NCBI RefSeq assembly: GCF_947497935.1 | Contig: NZ_CANMIO010000005.1 | Location: forward strand, 1 to 64,000 | Source of the DNA: an uncultured Shewanella sp. | GTDB taxonomy: Bacteria; Pseudomonadota; Gammaproteobacteria; Enterobacterales; Shewanellaceae | DNA length: 64,000 nt | Direction of reading: 5' to 3' | Shown here: piece by piece, positions 25,532 through 34,473 of the stretch | How positions within the stretch are numbered: position 1 is the first letter of the stretch | How the letters are laid out: each line of letters starts with the position of its first letter | Program-made: the position numbers and the translations under genes | Notes under the pieces: generated by a model | The model's database searches: none | What the model was told of the DNA's origin: nothing | What the model saw: the letters and a program-made list of their open reading frames with translations, nothing else

Positions 25532-27952
25532 TCACGCATGATAATTGTTATGCATTGCATGCCAAAGTTGACCTAGGGCAATACCAGCATCATTGATTGG
25601 TACTTTGTCACTTGAAAGCAGTTGGTTACCTTGAGCTATTAATTGCTTTTGACTTCGCTCGAGTAGATATCGATTTTGAAATACTCCCCCGCAAAGTACG
25701 ATGGGCGTATTGAGGTAGTCTTTTGCATATTCACATAGCATATTACTCAGCGCATCCATAAATGCTTTTGCGATCAGGGCTGTACGATATTGGCTAAGTG
25801 GGGCTTCTGTTACCCTCTCTATAATCTGGCGTAATAGCTCAGAGGCGTCCCACTGTGAATCTATTAGTTCTATGTGAAAATGGATGGTGTTGTCGTCATC
25901 AATATTATTCACCTTAAACTGTGTTTTAAGACTATTAGCTGCAGTTTCAATCAAGATCCCTGCTTGACCTTCATAAAGCGTTTCATTGACCAGCCCTAGT
26001 GCTACAGCCACGGCGTCAAACAGTCTGCCGACTGAGGAGGTAATGATACCGTTGCCTGCCTGCCAAAGTTTAACAAGGTTGTTAAACATCATAGGTGAAA
26101 GTGCATTAATCGCTGGGAGGTTAAGTGCTTCAATTTCATGTGGTGAATATATTTCAAGCAAGATGGCGATCAAGAGTCTAACGGGTTGCTTGATCGCTTG
26201 TTCACCGCCAAGAAGTGCAAAGGGTTTAAGGTGAGCTAAACGCTGATATTGGTTAACATCGCAGTAAAGTGCTTCTCCCCCCCACAGTGTATAATCATCA
26301 CCTAAACCTGTGCCATCGAAGCTAAAGCCAAGCACGGGAGTTATCACCTTATTCACGGCCATGACACTTAATACATGAGCGTAGTGATGTTGAACCGAGT
26401 TTGTATTAGTCACGGCTTGCGATAAAGCCCAGCGACTAGTCGGGTAATCTGGGTGACAATCATGCACCAGTCGGCTGGCAGTAAACCCATATAATCTTGA
26501 GAATGTATTTAGTGTGTGATGAAAAAATTCTTCAGCTTCAATTGAAACTAGATCTCCAATATGCGGACTGAGAAATAGGTTATGTTCAAAGCCAAAGCAA
26601 ACGCTGTTTTTCTGCTGGGCGCCGAGTGCAAGAATGCTTTCCGTTAGCGGGACTTCACTATATAAAGAAAGTGGTGCGTAACCTCTGGCTAAGCGTAGAA
26701 CCTGCAATTTATCGTTGATCAGCTGAACAACGCTGTCATCGCAGCCATTTATAATAGGTCGGTCGTGATCGAGAATATTGTCGATGACATGAGCCAGTTT
26801 ATTATTGATGGCTAGGCTATCTGTAATGATGGGCTCGCCAGCCAAGTTTGCACTAGTCATGACTAAAGGTCGCTTAACGCCGCCGAGCAACAGTTGATGC
26901 AAAGGCGTATAGGGCAGAAATATACCGAGCCTGTCTATCTCTGGAGCAACTAAGTCACTCAGCTCTAATGTTGTGCTTGTTTGGACAACGGATTCGTGCA
27001 GAGTATTAATATTTAAATCAGAATTGGGATCAGATTTTGTTTTAGTATCCTGTGTCGTCACTTTACGCATGAGTGTAATAGGGCGCTCAGCACTACTTAA
27101 AGTTAACCACTCGGCTTGGCTGCCAGTGACTAATTTCGCCGCATCTTCGACACTTTCGACCATCACAGCAAAAGGCTTTGCAGGGCGGTTCTTTCGTTGT
27201 CTTAAGCGTTCGACACTCGAATCGTTAGTGGCATCACAGACTAAATGAAAACCACCAATTCCTTTAATGGCGAGGATCTTGCCCTCTATGAGTGCATGAA
27301 TTGCATCTTCAAGTGCACGTTCTTTACTGCTGAGCAAACTTAAGTTGGCTTGTTTGAAACTTAATTGAGGACCACATTTAGGGCAGCTCACAGGTTGGGC
27401 GTGATATCGCCTATCCATTGGGTCTAAATACGCACGTTCACAGTCGGGGCACATGGAAAAATGAGCCATTGCTGTATTGGGTCTATCGTAAGGGAGAGCA
27501 TTGATCAGCGAATACCTTGGGCCACAATTGGTACAATTGGTGAACGGGTATCTAAAGTGGCGGTTTTTTGGATCGTTTATTTCACCAAAGCAGTCGCTAC
27601 AGGTACATTTGTCGGATGATACCGCAACAACGGCTTGGCTCTCATTTTCGCTATGTATAATGCCAAATACATTACAGTCGTCAATTACCTGCACCGAAGT
27701 GACATTAACGCTATCAATACGAGCGAGGGGAGGCGGCTGATCTCTAAGGGCATTTTCAAACTTAGCGAGGTCAACTGTATGCCCCTGAATCTCAATGGTG
27801 ACTCCTTTACTATTATTAAGTACGTTACCCGTTAGGTTTAGCTCATGAGCTAAACGGTACACATAGGGGCGAAAACCGACACCTTGAACGATGCCGGTGA
27901 TCTTTACACATAAACGACTTTTTATTAGATTTTTGGTCATGGATACCGTCAC
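25532..27952 (-). CDS. hypF: Carbamoyltransferase HypF
   Basis: 806 residues with the full HypF architecture. It has an acylphosphatase domain (GIVQGVGFRPYVYRLA, near 20-35), two zinc fingers of C-x2-C-x18-C-x2-C (about 113-190), a YrdC-like domain (KGIGGFHLVCDA, near 230) and a Kae1-like domain with the metal motif HHYAHV (near 520) and CGGVFQNRYL. It transfers carbamoyl groups to HypE for cyanide synthesis. Several long loops contain runs of polar residues. It follows the HypF-like gene by six bases. Confidence 0.95.
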   Translation of the reverse strand: MTVSMTKNLIKSRLCVKITGIVQGVGFRPYVYRLAHELNLTGNVLNNSKGVTIEIQGHTVDLAKFENALRDQPPPLARIDSVNVTSVQVIDDCNVFGIIHSENESQAVVAVSSDKCTCSDCFGEINDPKNRHFRYPFTNCTNCGPRYSLINALPYDRPNTAMAHFSMCPDCERAYLDPMDRRYHAQPVSCPKCGPQLSFKQANLSLLSSKERALEDAIHALIEGKILAIKGIGGFHLVCDATNDSSVERLRQRKNRPAKPFAVMVESVEDAAKLVTGSQAEWLTLSSAERPITLMRKVTTQDTKTKSDPNSDLNINTLHESVVQTSTTLELSDLVAPEIDRLGIFLPYTPLHQLLLGGVKRPLVMTSANLAGEPIITDSLAINNKLAHVIDNILDHDRPIINGCDDSVVQLINDKLQVLRLARGYAPLSLYSEVPLTESILALGAQQKNSVCFGFEHNLFLSPHIGDLVSIEAEEFFHHTLNTFSRLYGFTASRLVHDCHPDYPTSRWALSQAVTNTNSVQHHYAHVLSVMAVNKVITPVLGFSFDGTGLGDDYTLWGGEALYCDVNQYQRLAHLKPFALLGGEQAIKQPVRLLIAILLEIYSPHEIEALNLPAINALSPMMFNNLVKLWQAGNGIITSSVGRLFDAVAVALGLVNETLYEGQAGILIETAANSLKTQFKVNNIDDDNTIHFHIELIDSQWDASELLRQIIERVTEAPLSQYRTALIAKAFMDALSNMLCEYAKDYLNTPIVLCGGVFQNRYLLERSQKQLIAQGNQLLSSDKVPINDAGIALGQLWHAMHNNYHA

Positions 27953-27958
27953 AGCTAC

Positions 27959-29722
27959 TTAGTGTCTACGTTGCTTAAGATACAAAGCACCGGCAGCGAT
28001 ATTAAGTCCATCAAGATCCATCTGCGGATTAGTGTTGAGGCTAAAGTTTTTCCCAAGACGAAGGGCGACTCTTTGCGCTAGCACCTCATTAGCAAAACTA
28101 TTACCTGCGATAACCACTGTCTTAATGCTGATATTTTGATCCAGATGCTCGATCCAATTACAGATATAATCAGCAAAAGAGTCATGCATACCAAAAGCGA
28201 GTTTGTCGATGTTTTCCTCTTCAGCGAGTCTAAAGCTGATAATACTGCCCAAGGTCTTGCACCAGTTAAGGCTTCTAAACGCCTCGCCTCGAGTTAACGG
28301 GAAGTCGACTCGTGGCGCATTGGCGCCTTTGTGACACATGGCGCGGGCGACCACGAAATCACAAAGTTCCATTTTGCTCGATGGACTAGCTTGGTGTGTC
28401 TGGTTTGTGGCGCCAAGAAATATTGCTGCTATGGCCCACAAAGTCTCAATATTATCGGTAGGCTGTTTAAGCTTTAAAGAGAGAAGCTTCAAGTAATCAT
28501 CGGGATAACGTGCTTTAAATTTATCTAAAAGTGCTTTTTGTGGTGAGAGTTCTAAATGGTGCACTATGTCGTAGCCATTATCGGGCAAAGTTGGAAATTC
28601 AAAGAATAGCTCGAGTTGCTGTTTGCCATCTAAAGTGACTATCTGGGTCTTACTTGTATTACTGAAGTACAAGGTGGCTATGTGCTTCGGTTTATTATCT
28701 CCAATAGTTGCAGCGTGAAGTGCACAACTCGCGGCGTTATTGATGGGCATGACTGCATGGCCTTGATTGATACCGTGCTCATCGGTAGTGATCTCAATAT
28801 TTTTTGCAGCCCACAGTGCTTGGTAATTTCCTGCTTGAGCATCATCATGTAATGGTTGACGAATCGCATTGATAATGAGTTTCTGCGCGGATGGCGGGGT
28901 TTCAATCAATGACCATTTAGCATCAATCATAGTAACCTTAGGGTTTTGACTATTAGCAATATAAACGTAATCAATACCTTGTTGACGCAAAATCTCACAG
29001 ATAACTAGTAATAATCGTGACTTAGCGAAACAGATCTCGTAGATGGGCTGCTTGAGTCGAGTATGACTACTGATTGGTCGCGCTTTAATAAAAGGTTTTT
29101 CAATACTCGAAAGTGCCAATATTTGGCTGTCGTTGACACTGAAGTGAGCGTGTAAATTATTTGGATTACAGATCACCAATTGCTGACGCGCTTCAGGAGA
29201 TTGATTCTCTATGGGTTTGAAGCTGATAATGGCGCCGGCACTATTGCTACCTTGCAGCAGTTCTATTGTACCTAATTTATCGAGCTTTTTAACTAGCGCC
29301 TTGGCATCGGCTAAGGAGACCGCCTGTTCGTCAAGAGAGATCCGGGTGTGAGCCATGCAACAAGGGCAGTTAAATCCTATGTCTCCAAAATGCGCTGCTT
29401 GGTTATCACCAAGTTGAGGTTGGCAATGCTGACAATATTCAAGGTCAAGCTCTGTTGTTTTCAGAAGTTTTTTTGTACCAAGAGGTGTGTCAATAGCGGT
29501 TATCTGTGGCTTTACAAGCCAGGTTGATATCAAGAAGTCATTAGCAATCGCGTCTGCGAGTGCTTCTAATTGAGTTTGTTCACCTTTAGCTTCGATATAG
29601 TAAAGGTTATCGGTTTTTCCAATCGTTACATCATATTGTTCATTTTGCAGATATTGATTGCAAAGATGCGCGTAAAAAGGGACTTCGCGGGTACAATTAA
29701 ACTCAAATCTAATATTCTTCAT
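27959..29722 (-). CDS. Degenerate HypF-like protein in the hydrogenase operon
   Basis: 587 residues. The order of parts follows HypF. An N-terminal acylphosphatase-sized domain lacks the GVGFRP active site. One zinc finger has exactly the HypF spacing (CQHC-x18-CPCC, about 97-120). A shortened YrdC-like segment follows (SLADAKALVKKLDKLGTIELLQG; LSSIEKPFIKA), then a Kae1-like C-terminus (VVIAGNSFANEVLAQRVALRLG). The second zinc finger and the H-x3-H metal site are missing. Its start overlaps hyaD by 14 bases. I infer a non-catalytic helper or regulator of hydrogenase maturation; S. oneidensis has an uncharacterised gene in about this place as far as I recall. Confidence 0.72.
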   Translation of the reverse strand: MKNIRFEFNCTREVPFYAHLCNQYLQNEQYDVTIGKTDNLYYIEAKGEQTQLEALADAIANDFLISTWLVKPQITAIDTPLGTKKLLKTTELDLEYCQHCQPQLGDNQAAHFGDIGFNCPCCMAHTRISLDEQAVSLADAKALVKKLDKLGTIELLQGSNSAGAIISFKPIENQSPEARQQLVICNPNNLHAHFSVNDSQILALSSIEKPFIKARPISSHTRLKQPIYEICFAKSRLLLVICEILRQQGIDYVYIANSQNPKVTMIDAKWSLIETPPSAQKLIINAIRQPLHDDAQAGNYQALWAAKNIEITTDEHGINQGHAVMPINNAASCALHAATIGDNKPKHIATLYFSNTSKTQIVTLDGKQQLELFFEFPTLPDNGYDIVHHLELSPQKALLDKFKARYPDDYLKLLSLKLKQPTDNIETLWAIAAIFLGATNQTHQASPSSKMELCDFVVARAMCHKGANAPRVDFPLTRGEAFRSLNWCKTLGSIISFRLAEEENIDKLAFGMHDSFADYICNWIEHLDQNISIKTVVIAGNSFANEVLAQRVALRLGKNFSLNTNPQMDLDGLNIAAGALYLKQRRH

Positions 29723-30266
29723 CTAAAGATAAGCCCCGTTTATAAGAGTCGGGAATGAGACTGTTAATATCAATGTTTGCAATACGTTGGTGAGTAAAAC
29801 CTAAGGAGTCCATGTGACTCAGTAGCGTTTTTTCCATCAAAGGTACAGCTGCTTGGATCTGCTCGGTTAACCCGAGAGTCATAGGTTCAAGGACTGTAGG
29901 AGTAACACCTAAAACGAAGGTTTTTGGTCTATCACCGACCATCTCCATCATAATCAAGGTTTGTAGCATCTCTACTTCATGGGCACTACCTTGCCAATCT
30001 ATTTCGGCAGGGGCCTTGTCGAAGTCAAAGAAATACACTTCACCTGGAGCGACACCATTAGCATTTACTGTGTCAATAACGATAAGGTAGTCGTATTGGC
30101 AAAGTGTGGGAATAAGACCTTGGGCTAGTGTTCCACCATCAAGCATATCAAGCTGATCTATTTGATGGTGGAAGCAGTAGTTTTCTTGGATGTAATTGAC
30201 GAAATGTACGCCGATGCCCTCATCGGCGTACAGGACATTGCCAATACCAAGTAGCAATATCTTCAT
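29709..30266 (-). CDS. hyaD: Hydrogenase maturation endopeptidase HyaD
   Basis: 185 residues, HyaD/HybD family (peptidase M52). The motif GIGNVLYADEGIGVHFV gives the nickel-sensing Glu16; the other ligands are the aspartate of VIDTVNA and the histidine of GSAHEVEM. It removes the C-terminal extension of the large subunit once nickel is in place. It overlaps the downstream HypF-like gene. Confidence 0.93.
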   Translation of the reverse strand: MKILLLGIGNVLYADEGIGVHFVNYIQENYCFHHQIDQLDMLDGGTLAQGLIPTLCQYDYLIVIDTVNANGVAPGEVYFFDFDKAPAEIDWQGSAHEVEMLQTLIMMEMVGDRPKTFVLGVTPTVLEPMTLGLTEQIQAAVPLMEKTLLSHMDSLGFTHQRIANIDINSLIPDSYKRGLSLDEEY

Positions 30267-30278
30267 GTTTTCCTTTTT

Positions 30279-30947
30279 CTATTTTTTCTTATGGTAATCA
30301 TAACCAGAGACGATAGAGTCCACTGAGTTATGCTTAAAGCGAATACCTGACCAAACCGCCATATATACGTGTATTACCACAAAGATGATAAATACCCAGG
30401 TCAAGTAGTGATGCCAGATCCGTACTGGTGCTAATCCACCCATCAACGCAGTGATCCAGTTAGCCATTGGCGCAAGTAAGCCACCAAGACCTTCGTGATA
30501 TACATTGGCATACAAGACTAGTCCTGTAATGCAGATTAATAACGCAACCACAGAGATTGCTAAGTAAGTCACGAACTGTAATGGACCATAGACGCCAGCT
30601 TTGTCTAAATGTCCCATCCAAAGATAGGACTTAAGCTGAGTGATCCAACTCTTAACGCTCATCACATCTTTAAATGAACGTCGCTCGATATCACTCTTAC
30701 CGAAAAAGAACAGGTAAGCGCGGACTATGGTTATTGCGACTAACACAAACCCGAAGATCTGATGAGCCGCGCGAATATAGCCTTGTACTAGAACATCTGA
30801 GTTATCAGGTGCCACCAAAAATGGCCACGAGATGTAAAACCCTGTAATGATCAATACAAGTATGGCTAAGGCTCTTAGCCAGTGAAATATCCTTATTGCA
30901 GCACCAAAGATCAGTTCCCTTTGGTAGGGCGCAGATTGAGTTGCCAT
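30279..30947 (-). CDS. hyaC: Ni/Fe-hydrogenase b-type cytochrome subunit HyaC
   Basis: 222 residues with four transmembrane helices. Haem-binding histidines are visible in IFHWLRALAILVLIITGFYIS (first helix region), RAAHQIFGFVLV, and RIWHHYLTWVFIIFVVIHVYMAVW. It is a di-haem cytochrome that passes electrons from the small subunit to quinone. It lies between hyaB and hyaD with gaps of 14 and 12 bases. Confidence 0.94.
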   Translation of the reverse strand: MATQSAPYQRELIFGAAIRIFHWLRALAILVLIITGFYISWPFLVAPDNSDVLVQGYIRAAHQIFGFVLVAITIVRAYLFFFGKSDIERRSFKDVMSVKSWITQLKSYLWMGHLDKAGVYGPLQFVTYLAISVVALLICITGLVLYANVYHEGLGGLLAPMANWITALMGGLAPVRIWHHYLTWVFIIFVVIHVYMAVWSGIRFKHNSVDSIVSGYDYHKKK

Positions 30948-30961
30948 GCTATCCCCCTTGA

Positions 30962-32665
30962 TTAAAATCCGTTGGGATCAATTTTAAATTCACCTAAGTT
31001 TTGTCCTTTGTAATCCATCACGTGTACTGCACACGCCATACAAGGGTCAAAAGAGTGAATAATTCGGATAACTTCTAAAGGCTTAGTAGGATCTTCAAGC
31101 TTTAAGCCAATAAGAGAGGCTTCATAAGGTCCCATTTTGCCCTGTGCATCCACAGGTCCTGCATTCCAGGTTGTCGGTACGACTGCTTGATAGTTCTCAA
31201 CGAGGCCGCCTTTGATGCGGATCCAGTGACTAAGCATGCCTCGCGGTGCCTCAATCATGGCGTGGCCGATATACTCTTTACTAGAATCTATCTCGGGCTT
31301 CACGTAAGTTGCTTCGTCCGATTGCATGTTGGTTAGCATGGCGTCGAAAGTCTTAAGACCTTCTTCGGCTACGATAACAGTTTGCAACATACGTGCAGCG
31401 GTACGACCTAATGTGGTGAATAGTGCTTCAACGGGGAGGCCAGTTGCTTCCAGTAAACCATTTACAGAATCGACTACCACTTGGTTACCACGTGCATAGC
31501 TCACAAGTAAGCTGGCCAGAGGGCCTACTTCGACAGGTTCACCGTTGTAACGTGGCGACTTAACCCAAGTGTATTTGCCATCACCATCGACAGTCGGTAA
31601 CTTACCGTAGACCGTATCTCTTTCTACAAAACCTGTGTAATCCGGTACAGTCGTACCATCATATGGATGCTGTGGACCGTCAGCTTTATACCAAGCGTGA
31701 GTCGCATCTTCTGCAATCATGTCTGGATCTAAGTCACTCACGTTGCCAAGATCGCCGTTCATGATAACGCCTTGGTTAAACATGTACTGACCATCACTTA
31801 ACAGGAAGTCTTCAGTTGCAAGGAAGTTCTTAACGTTTACACCACCGAGTACACTCGGCTCAGCGCCAAATGCCGCTGCAGCCATCACGATGTCAGCCTT
31901 ATAAGCGCGGATAATAAAGTCTTGAACGATTTGATGCTTTTGCTTCCACTCTTGCAAACGAGCAGGGCTTAGCATGTCGCGAACTGAAGTGACGCCACCG
32001 ACAACGATTGATTGAGGGTGAGGCGACTTACCACCGAAGATCGCAAGCATTTCTGCAGCGATACGCTGAACTTCTAGTGCTTTTAAGTAATGTGATAAAG
32101 CGATTAGGTTTTGCTCAGGAGTGAACTTATAGGTGCCATTGCCCCAGTATGCGTTAGCGAATGGCCCTAATTTACCCGTCGCGACAAGACCCGCTACGCG
32201 CTCTTGTACTGCTCGCAGATCGCCTTCACCAGCAGCAATAGGATTCTCGGTATAATTTAACGCTTCCTGAGCGGCTAGCGCAGGATCGGCGCTCAAAGCT
32301 GATACAACATCAACCCAATCTAAACCATGTAGGTGATAGAAGTGCACAATATGGTCATGCATGTAGAGCGATGTTTGCATCAAGCTTCGAAGGTATTTGG
32401 CATTAAGCGGGATCTTGACCCCTAATGCATTTTCTACTGCTTCGGTGCCACAGCGATAGTGTGAATAGGTACACACACCACAAATACGTTGAACGATTAA
32501 GCCAACGTCCATCGGTGTACGGCCCTTAAGAATAACTTCAATACCACGCCATAAAGTTGATGATGACCAGGCTTTCTTAATAACATTATTTTCGTCGACT
32601 TCGACTTCAACTCGTAGATGTCCTTCAATACGAGTGATTGGATCTATGACTACACGTTTGCTCAT
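30962..32665 (-). CDS. hyaB: [NiFe]-hydrogenase large subunit HyaB
   Basis: 567 residues. The L1 motif RICGVCTYSHY (near 61) and the L2 motif DPCMACAVH (near 541) supply the four cysteines that bind Ni and Fe. About 19 residues follow the L2 histidine and should be removed by HyaD. The protein pairs with HyaA and is exported with it through Tat, since it has no signal of its own. The gene starts two bases after hyaA. Confidence 0.97.
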   Translation of the reverse strand: MSKRVVIDPITRIEGHLRVEVEVDENNVIKKAWSSSTLWRGIEVILKGRTPMDVGLIVQRICGVCTYSHYRCGTEAVENALGVKIPLNAKYLRSLMQTSLYMHDHIVHFYHLHGLDWVDVVSALSADPALAAQEALNYTENPIAAGEGDLRAVQERVAGLVATGKLGPFANAYWGNGTYKFTPEQNLIALSHYLKALEVQRIAAEMLAIFGGKSPHPQSIVVGGVTSVRDMLSPARLQEWKQKHQIVQDFIIRAYKADIVMAAAAFGAEPSVLGGVNVKNFLATEDFLLSDGQYMFNQGVIMNGDLGNVSDLDPDMIAEDATHAWYKADGPQHPYDGTTVPDYTGFVERDTVYGKLPTVDGDGKYTWVKSPRYNGEPVEVGPLASLLVSYARGNQVVVDSVNGLLEATGLPVEALFTTLGRTAARMLQTVIVAEEGLKTFDAMLTNMQSDEATYVKPEIDSSKEYIGHAMIEAPRGMLSHWIRIKGGLVENYQAVVPTTWNAGPVDAQGKMGPYEASLIGLKLEDPTKPLEVIRIIHSFDPCMACAVHVMDYKGQNLGEFKIDPNGF

Positions 32666-32667
32666 GA

Positions 32668-33804
32668 TTATTCCTCTTCAGATTTGGCAAAAATACTGGC
32701 GACAGCATGGGCGCCAATTCCGACTGCAGTTGCACCTAGAATGACCGCGCCAACAGTGTCGCTTGTCGCATCTAGACCATGCAGTAATTGCCTTCCTAAA
32801 GGTTTTTCAAAATCAGCCATATCGTCCCAGAAGTTTGGTTCTGAGCAGCCAATACAGCCATGACCAGCAAGCACTGGCCAACTGGTATGGTGGTTGAATC
32901 TTTCGGTTGGACAGTTGTTATAGGTATAAGGACCTTTACAACCTACCTTATAAAGGCAGTATCCATCCTTTGCGCCTTGATCGCCGAACTCTTCAACAAA
33001 CTCGCCTGCATCGAAGCGACCACGACGTTCACAGTTATCATGAACGCGCGCGCCATATGCCCACTTAGGTCTGTTAAACATATCAAGAGCTGGTAACTTG
33101 CCAAACATAATGAAATACATCAGCGTGCCGACAATGTTCTTTTCACTTGGTGGGCAACCACCTAAATTTATAACCGTCCTATCAACAACTTCGTAAACAC
33201 CTTTTGCCCCAGTAGGGTTAGGTGCTGCTGCTTGAATACCACCAAAGGCTGCGCAGGTACCGACAGAAATAATCGCAGCGGCGCCTTCGGCAGCTTCTTT
33301 AACGATATGAAGCCCAGTGTGCCCTTTACAGCCCACCGTTAAATAAGCGCCATTGTTTGCAGTAGGGACAGCGCCCTCAACAGCCAGTAAATAGTTACCC
33401 TTGTATGCAGATAATGCATGTTCGAGGTTTTCTTCTGCTTGCCATCCAGCTGCGGCCATTAAGGTTTCATGGTACTCAAGAGAGACATGATTAAAGATGA
33501 GGGTATCTAGATTAGGCGTATCGGTACGGATAAGAGATTCGCTACAGCCAGTACATTCTGCCATGTGCAGCCAAACTAACGGCACTCTGTCTGCAAGTTC
33601 AGCGGCTTCTGCGACTAAGGTACTAAATGGAAGCGGTAAGGCTAACATTGCCGTAACTGCCGCACTCCATTTCATAAAGTCACGACGAGAAATACCATTT
33701 TGTTCCATTTTTTGCTGTAGCGTTTCACCTGTACGAGGTTGTAGCTTGCGAAGTTGTTCCATTCGCGCCACACCTTGTTGGTAAAGGGCTTCATGTGTTT
33801 CCAT
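32668..33804 (-). CDS. hyaA: [NiFe]-hydrogenase small subunit HyaA
   Basis: 378 residues. A Tat signal (SRRDFMKW, near 39-46, then a hydrophobic stretch) precedes the mature protein. Fe-S ligands are seen in AECTGCSES, VGTCAAFGG, LGGCPPSEKN and GCIGCSEPNFWD. A C-terminal hydrophobic segment (VGAVILGATAVGIGAHAVASIF) anchors it to the membrane. O2-tolerant homologues have an extra cysteine in CTCC and in WGC; here both are glycine (CTGC, FGG), so a standard O2-sensitive proximal cluster is predicted. It heads the operon. Confidence 0.96.
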   Translation of the reverse strand: METHEALYQQGVARMEQLRKLQPRTGETLQQKMEQNGISRRDFMKWSAAVTAMLALPLPFSTLVAEAAELADRVPLVWLHMAECTGCSESLIRTDTPNLDTLIFNHVSLEYHETLMAAAGWQAEENLEHALSAYKGNYLLAVEGAVPTANNGAYLTVGCKGHTGLHIVKEAAEGAAAIISVGTCAAFGGIQAAAPNPTGAKGVYEVVDRTVINLGGCPPSEKNIVGTLMYFIMFGKLPALDMFNRPKWAYGARVHDNCERRGRFDAGEFVEEFGDQGAKDGYCLYKVGCKGPYTYNNCPTERFNHHTSWPVLAGHGCIGCSEPNFWDDMADFEKPLGRQLLHGLDATSDTVGAVILGATAVGIGAHAVASIFAKSEEE

Positions 33805-33876
33805 GGTTAAACCTTTTTTTGTTTATAAGGAATGTGTTCAACGAAAACAGTCTAGGCCTCAAAAAGCTGGGTATTA

Positions 33877-33890
33877 TTGATATGAGTCAA
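33877..33890 (-). promoter_or_regulatory. FNR/EtrA-type site upstream of hyaA
   Basis: TTGAT-ATGA-GTCAA matches the FNR consensus TTGAT-N4-ATCAA at nine of ten positions. Its centre is about 79 bases from the hyaA start codon. A class II FNR promoter (site at -41.5) would start transcription near 33842, leaving a leader of about 38 bases. This fits anaerobic activation of the hydrogenase. Confidence 0.6.
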
Positions 33891-33997
33891 GCTTTTGAGT
33901 TCTTTGAAAGATACTACACAGACCAGTTGTAACTCAGTTGAGCTAGATCATTAAATGGGGTTTAAGCGGGACATTATGACCCTGTTTTTCTCATAAG

Positions 33998-34011
33998 GTG
34001 ATCTTGATCAC
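33998..34011 (-). promoter_or_regulatory. CRP-core palindrome upstream of hyaA
   Basis: GTGA-TCTTGA-TCAC is a perfect match to the CRP core GTGA-N6-TCAC. It lies about 200 bases before the hyaA start, 121 bases upstream of the FNR-like site. CRP is a main activator of anaerobic metabolism in Shewanella. Confidence 0.55.
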
Positions 34012-34406
34012 GTAAATTGGAGGTGTTGATATTTAACAAAGGCTTAACTAAGGGGTTGCTTATAAATGATTGATTTAAAGGAGGCGGTAGTCATTTTGTT
34101 AATTTCAAGGTTGTAAATTTGTTGTCGGTTACGTGGCTGAACTTGAGTTTAAAGCCGAATTATGCCGCTTTGCTAGAGCTGAATTTAAAATAGGCAGGGT
34201 AGATCTGCGTCTAGACCTTAACTTTTGTCGTTACGCTTTTAATCATTATATTTAAAGCTGAATGCTTATAGCTGTATTTTGATCGTTGTGGTGAGAGAAG
34301 AGCTGCACTTGAGTGAAAGGCATTACACTTTTCAATATATGAAGGTGATCTACTCTGAGTGTTTTTGGCAAAATCATCTAAGTTAAATCAGATTGGGTGA
34401 TGCTTA

Positions 34407-34442
34407 ATAAAAAAGCCTCTTACATAAATGCGAGAGGCTTTT
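34407..34442 (-). terminator. Terminator downstream of asnS
   Basis: Stem AAGCCTCT (34413-34420) / AGAGGCTT (34433-34440) with a 12-base loop; on the minus strand a run of six T follows. It lies 31 bases after the asnS stop and insulates the hydrogenase operon from asnS. Confidence 0.85.
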
Positions 34443-34473
34443 CGTTTAATCGTTTAATTAAGTGATTATTCGA

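Larger units (their letters stand above)
33805..34406. other. Intergenic region upstream of hyaA
   Basis: About 600 bases without a convincing gene, between the asnS terminator and hyaA. It contains two recognisable regulatory sites (separate entries) and should hold the hydrogenase promoter. The remaining 400 bases show no obvious structure. Confidence 0.5.

Noticed and set aside
30279..33804. Hydrogenase as an O2-tolerant Hyd-1 type
   Set aside because: The gene names and C-terminal anchor suggest Hyd-1, but both extra cysteines of the tolerant proximal cluster are glycine.
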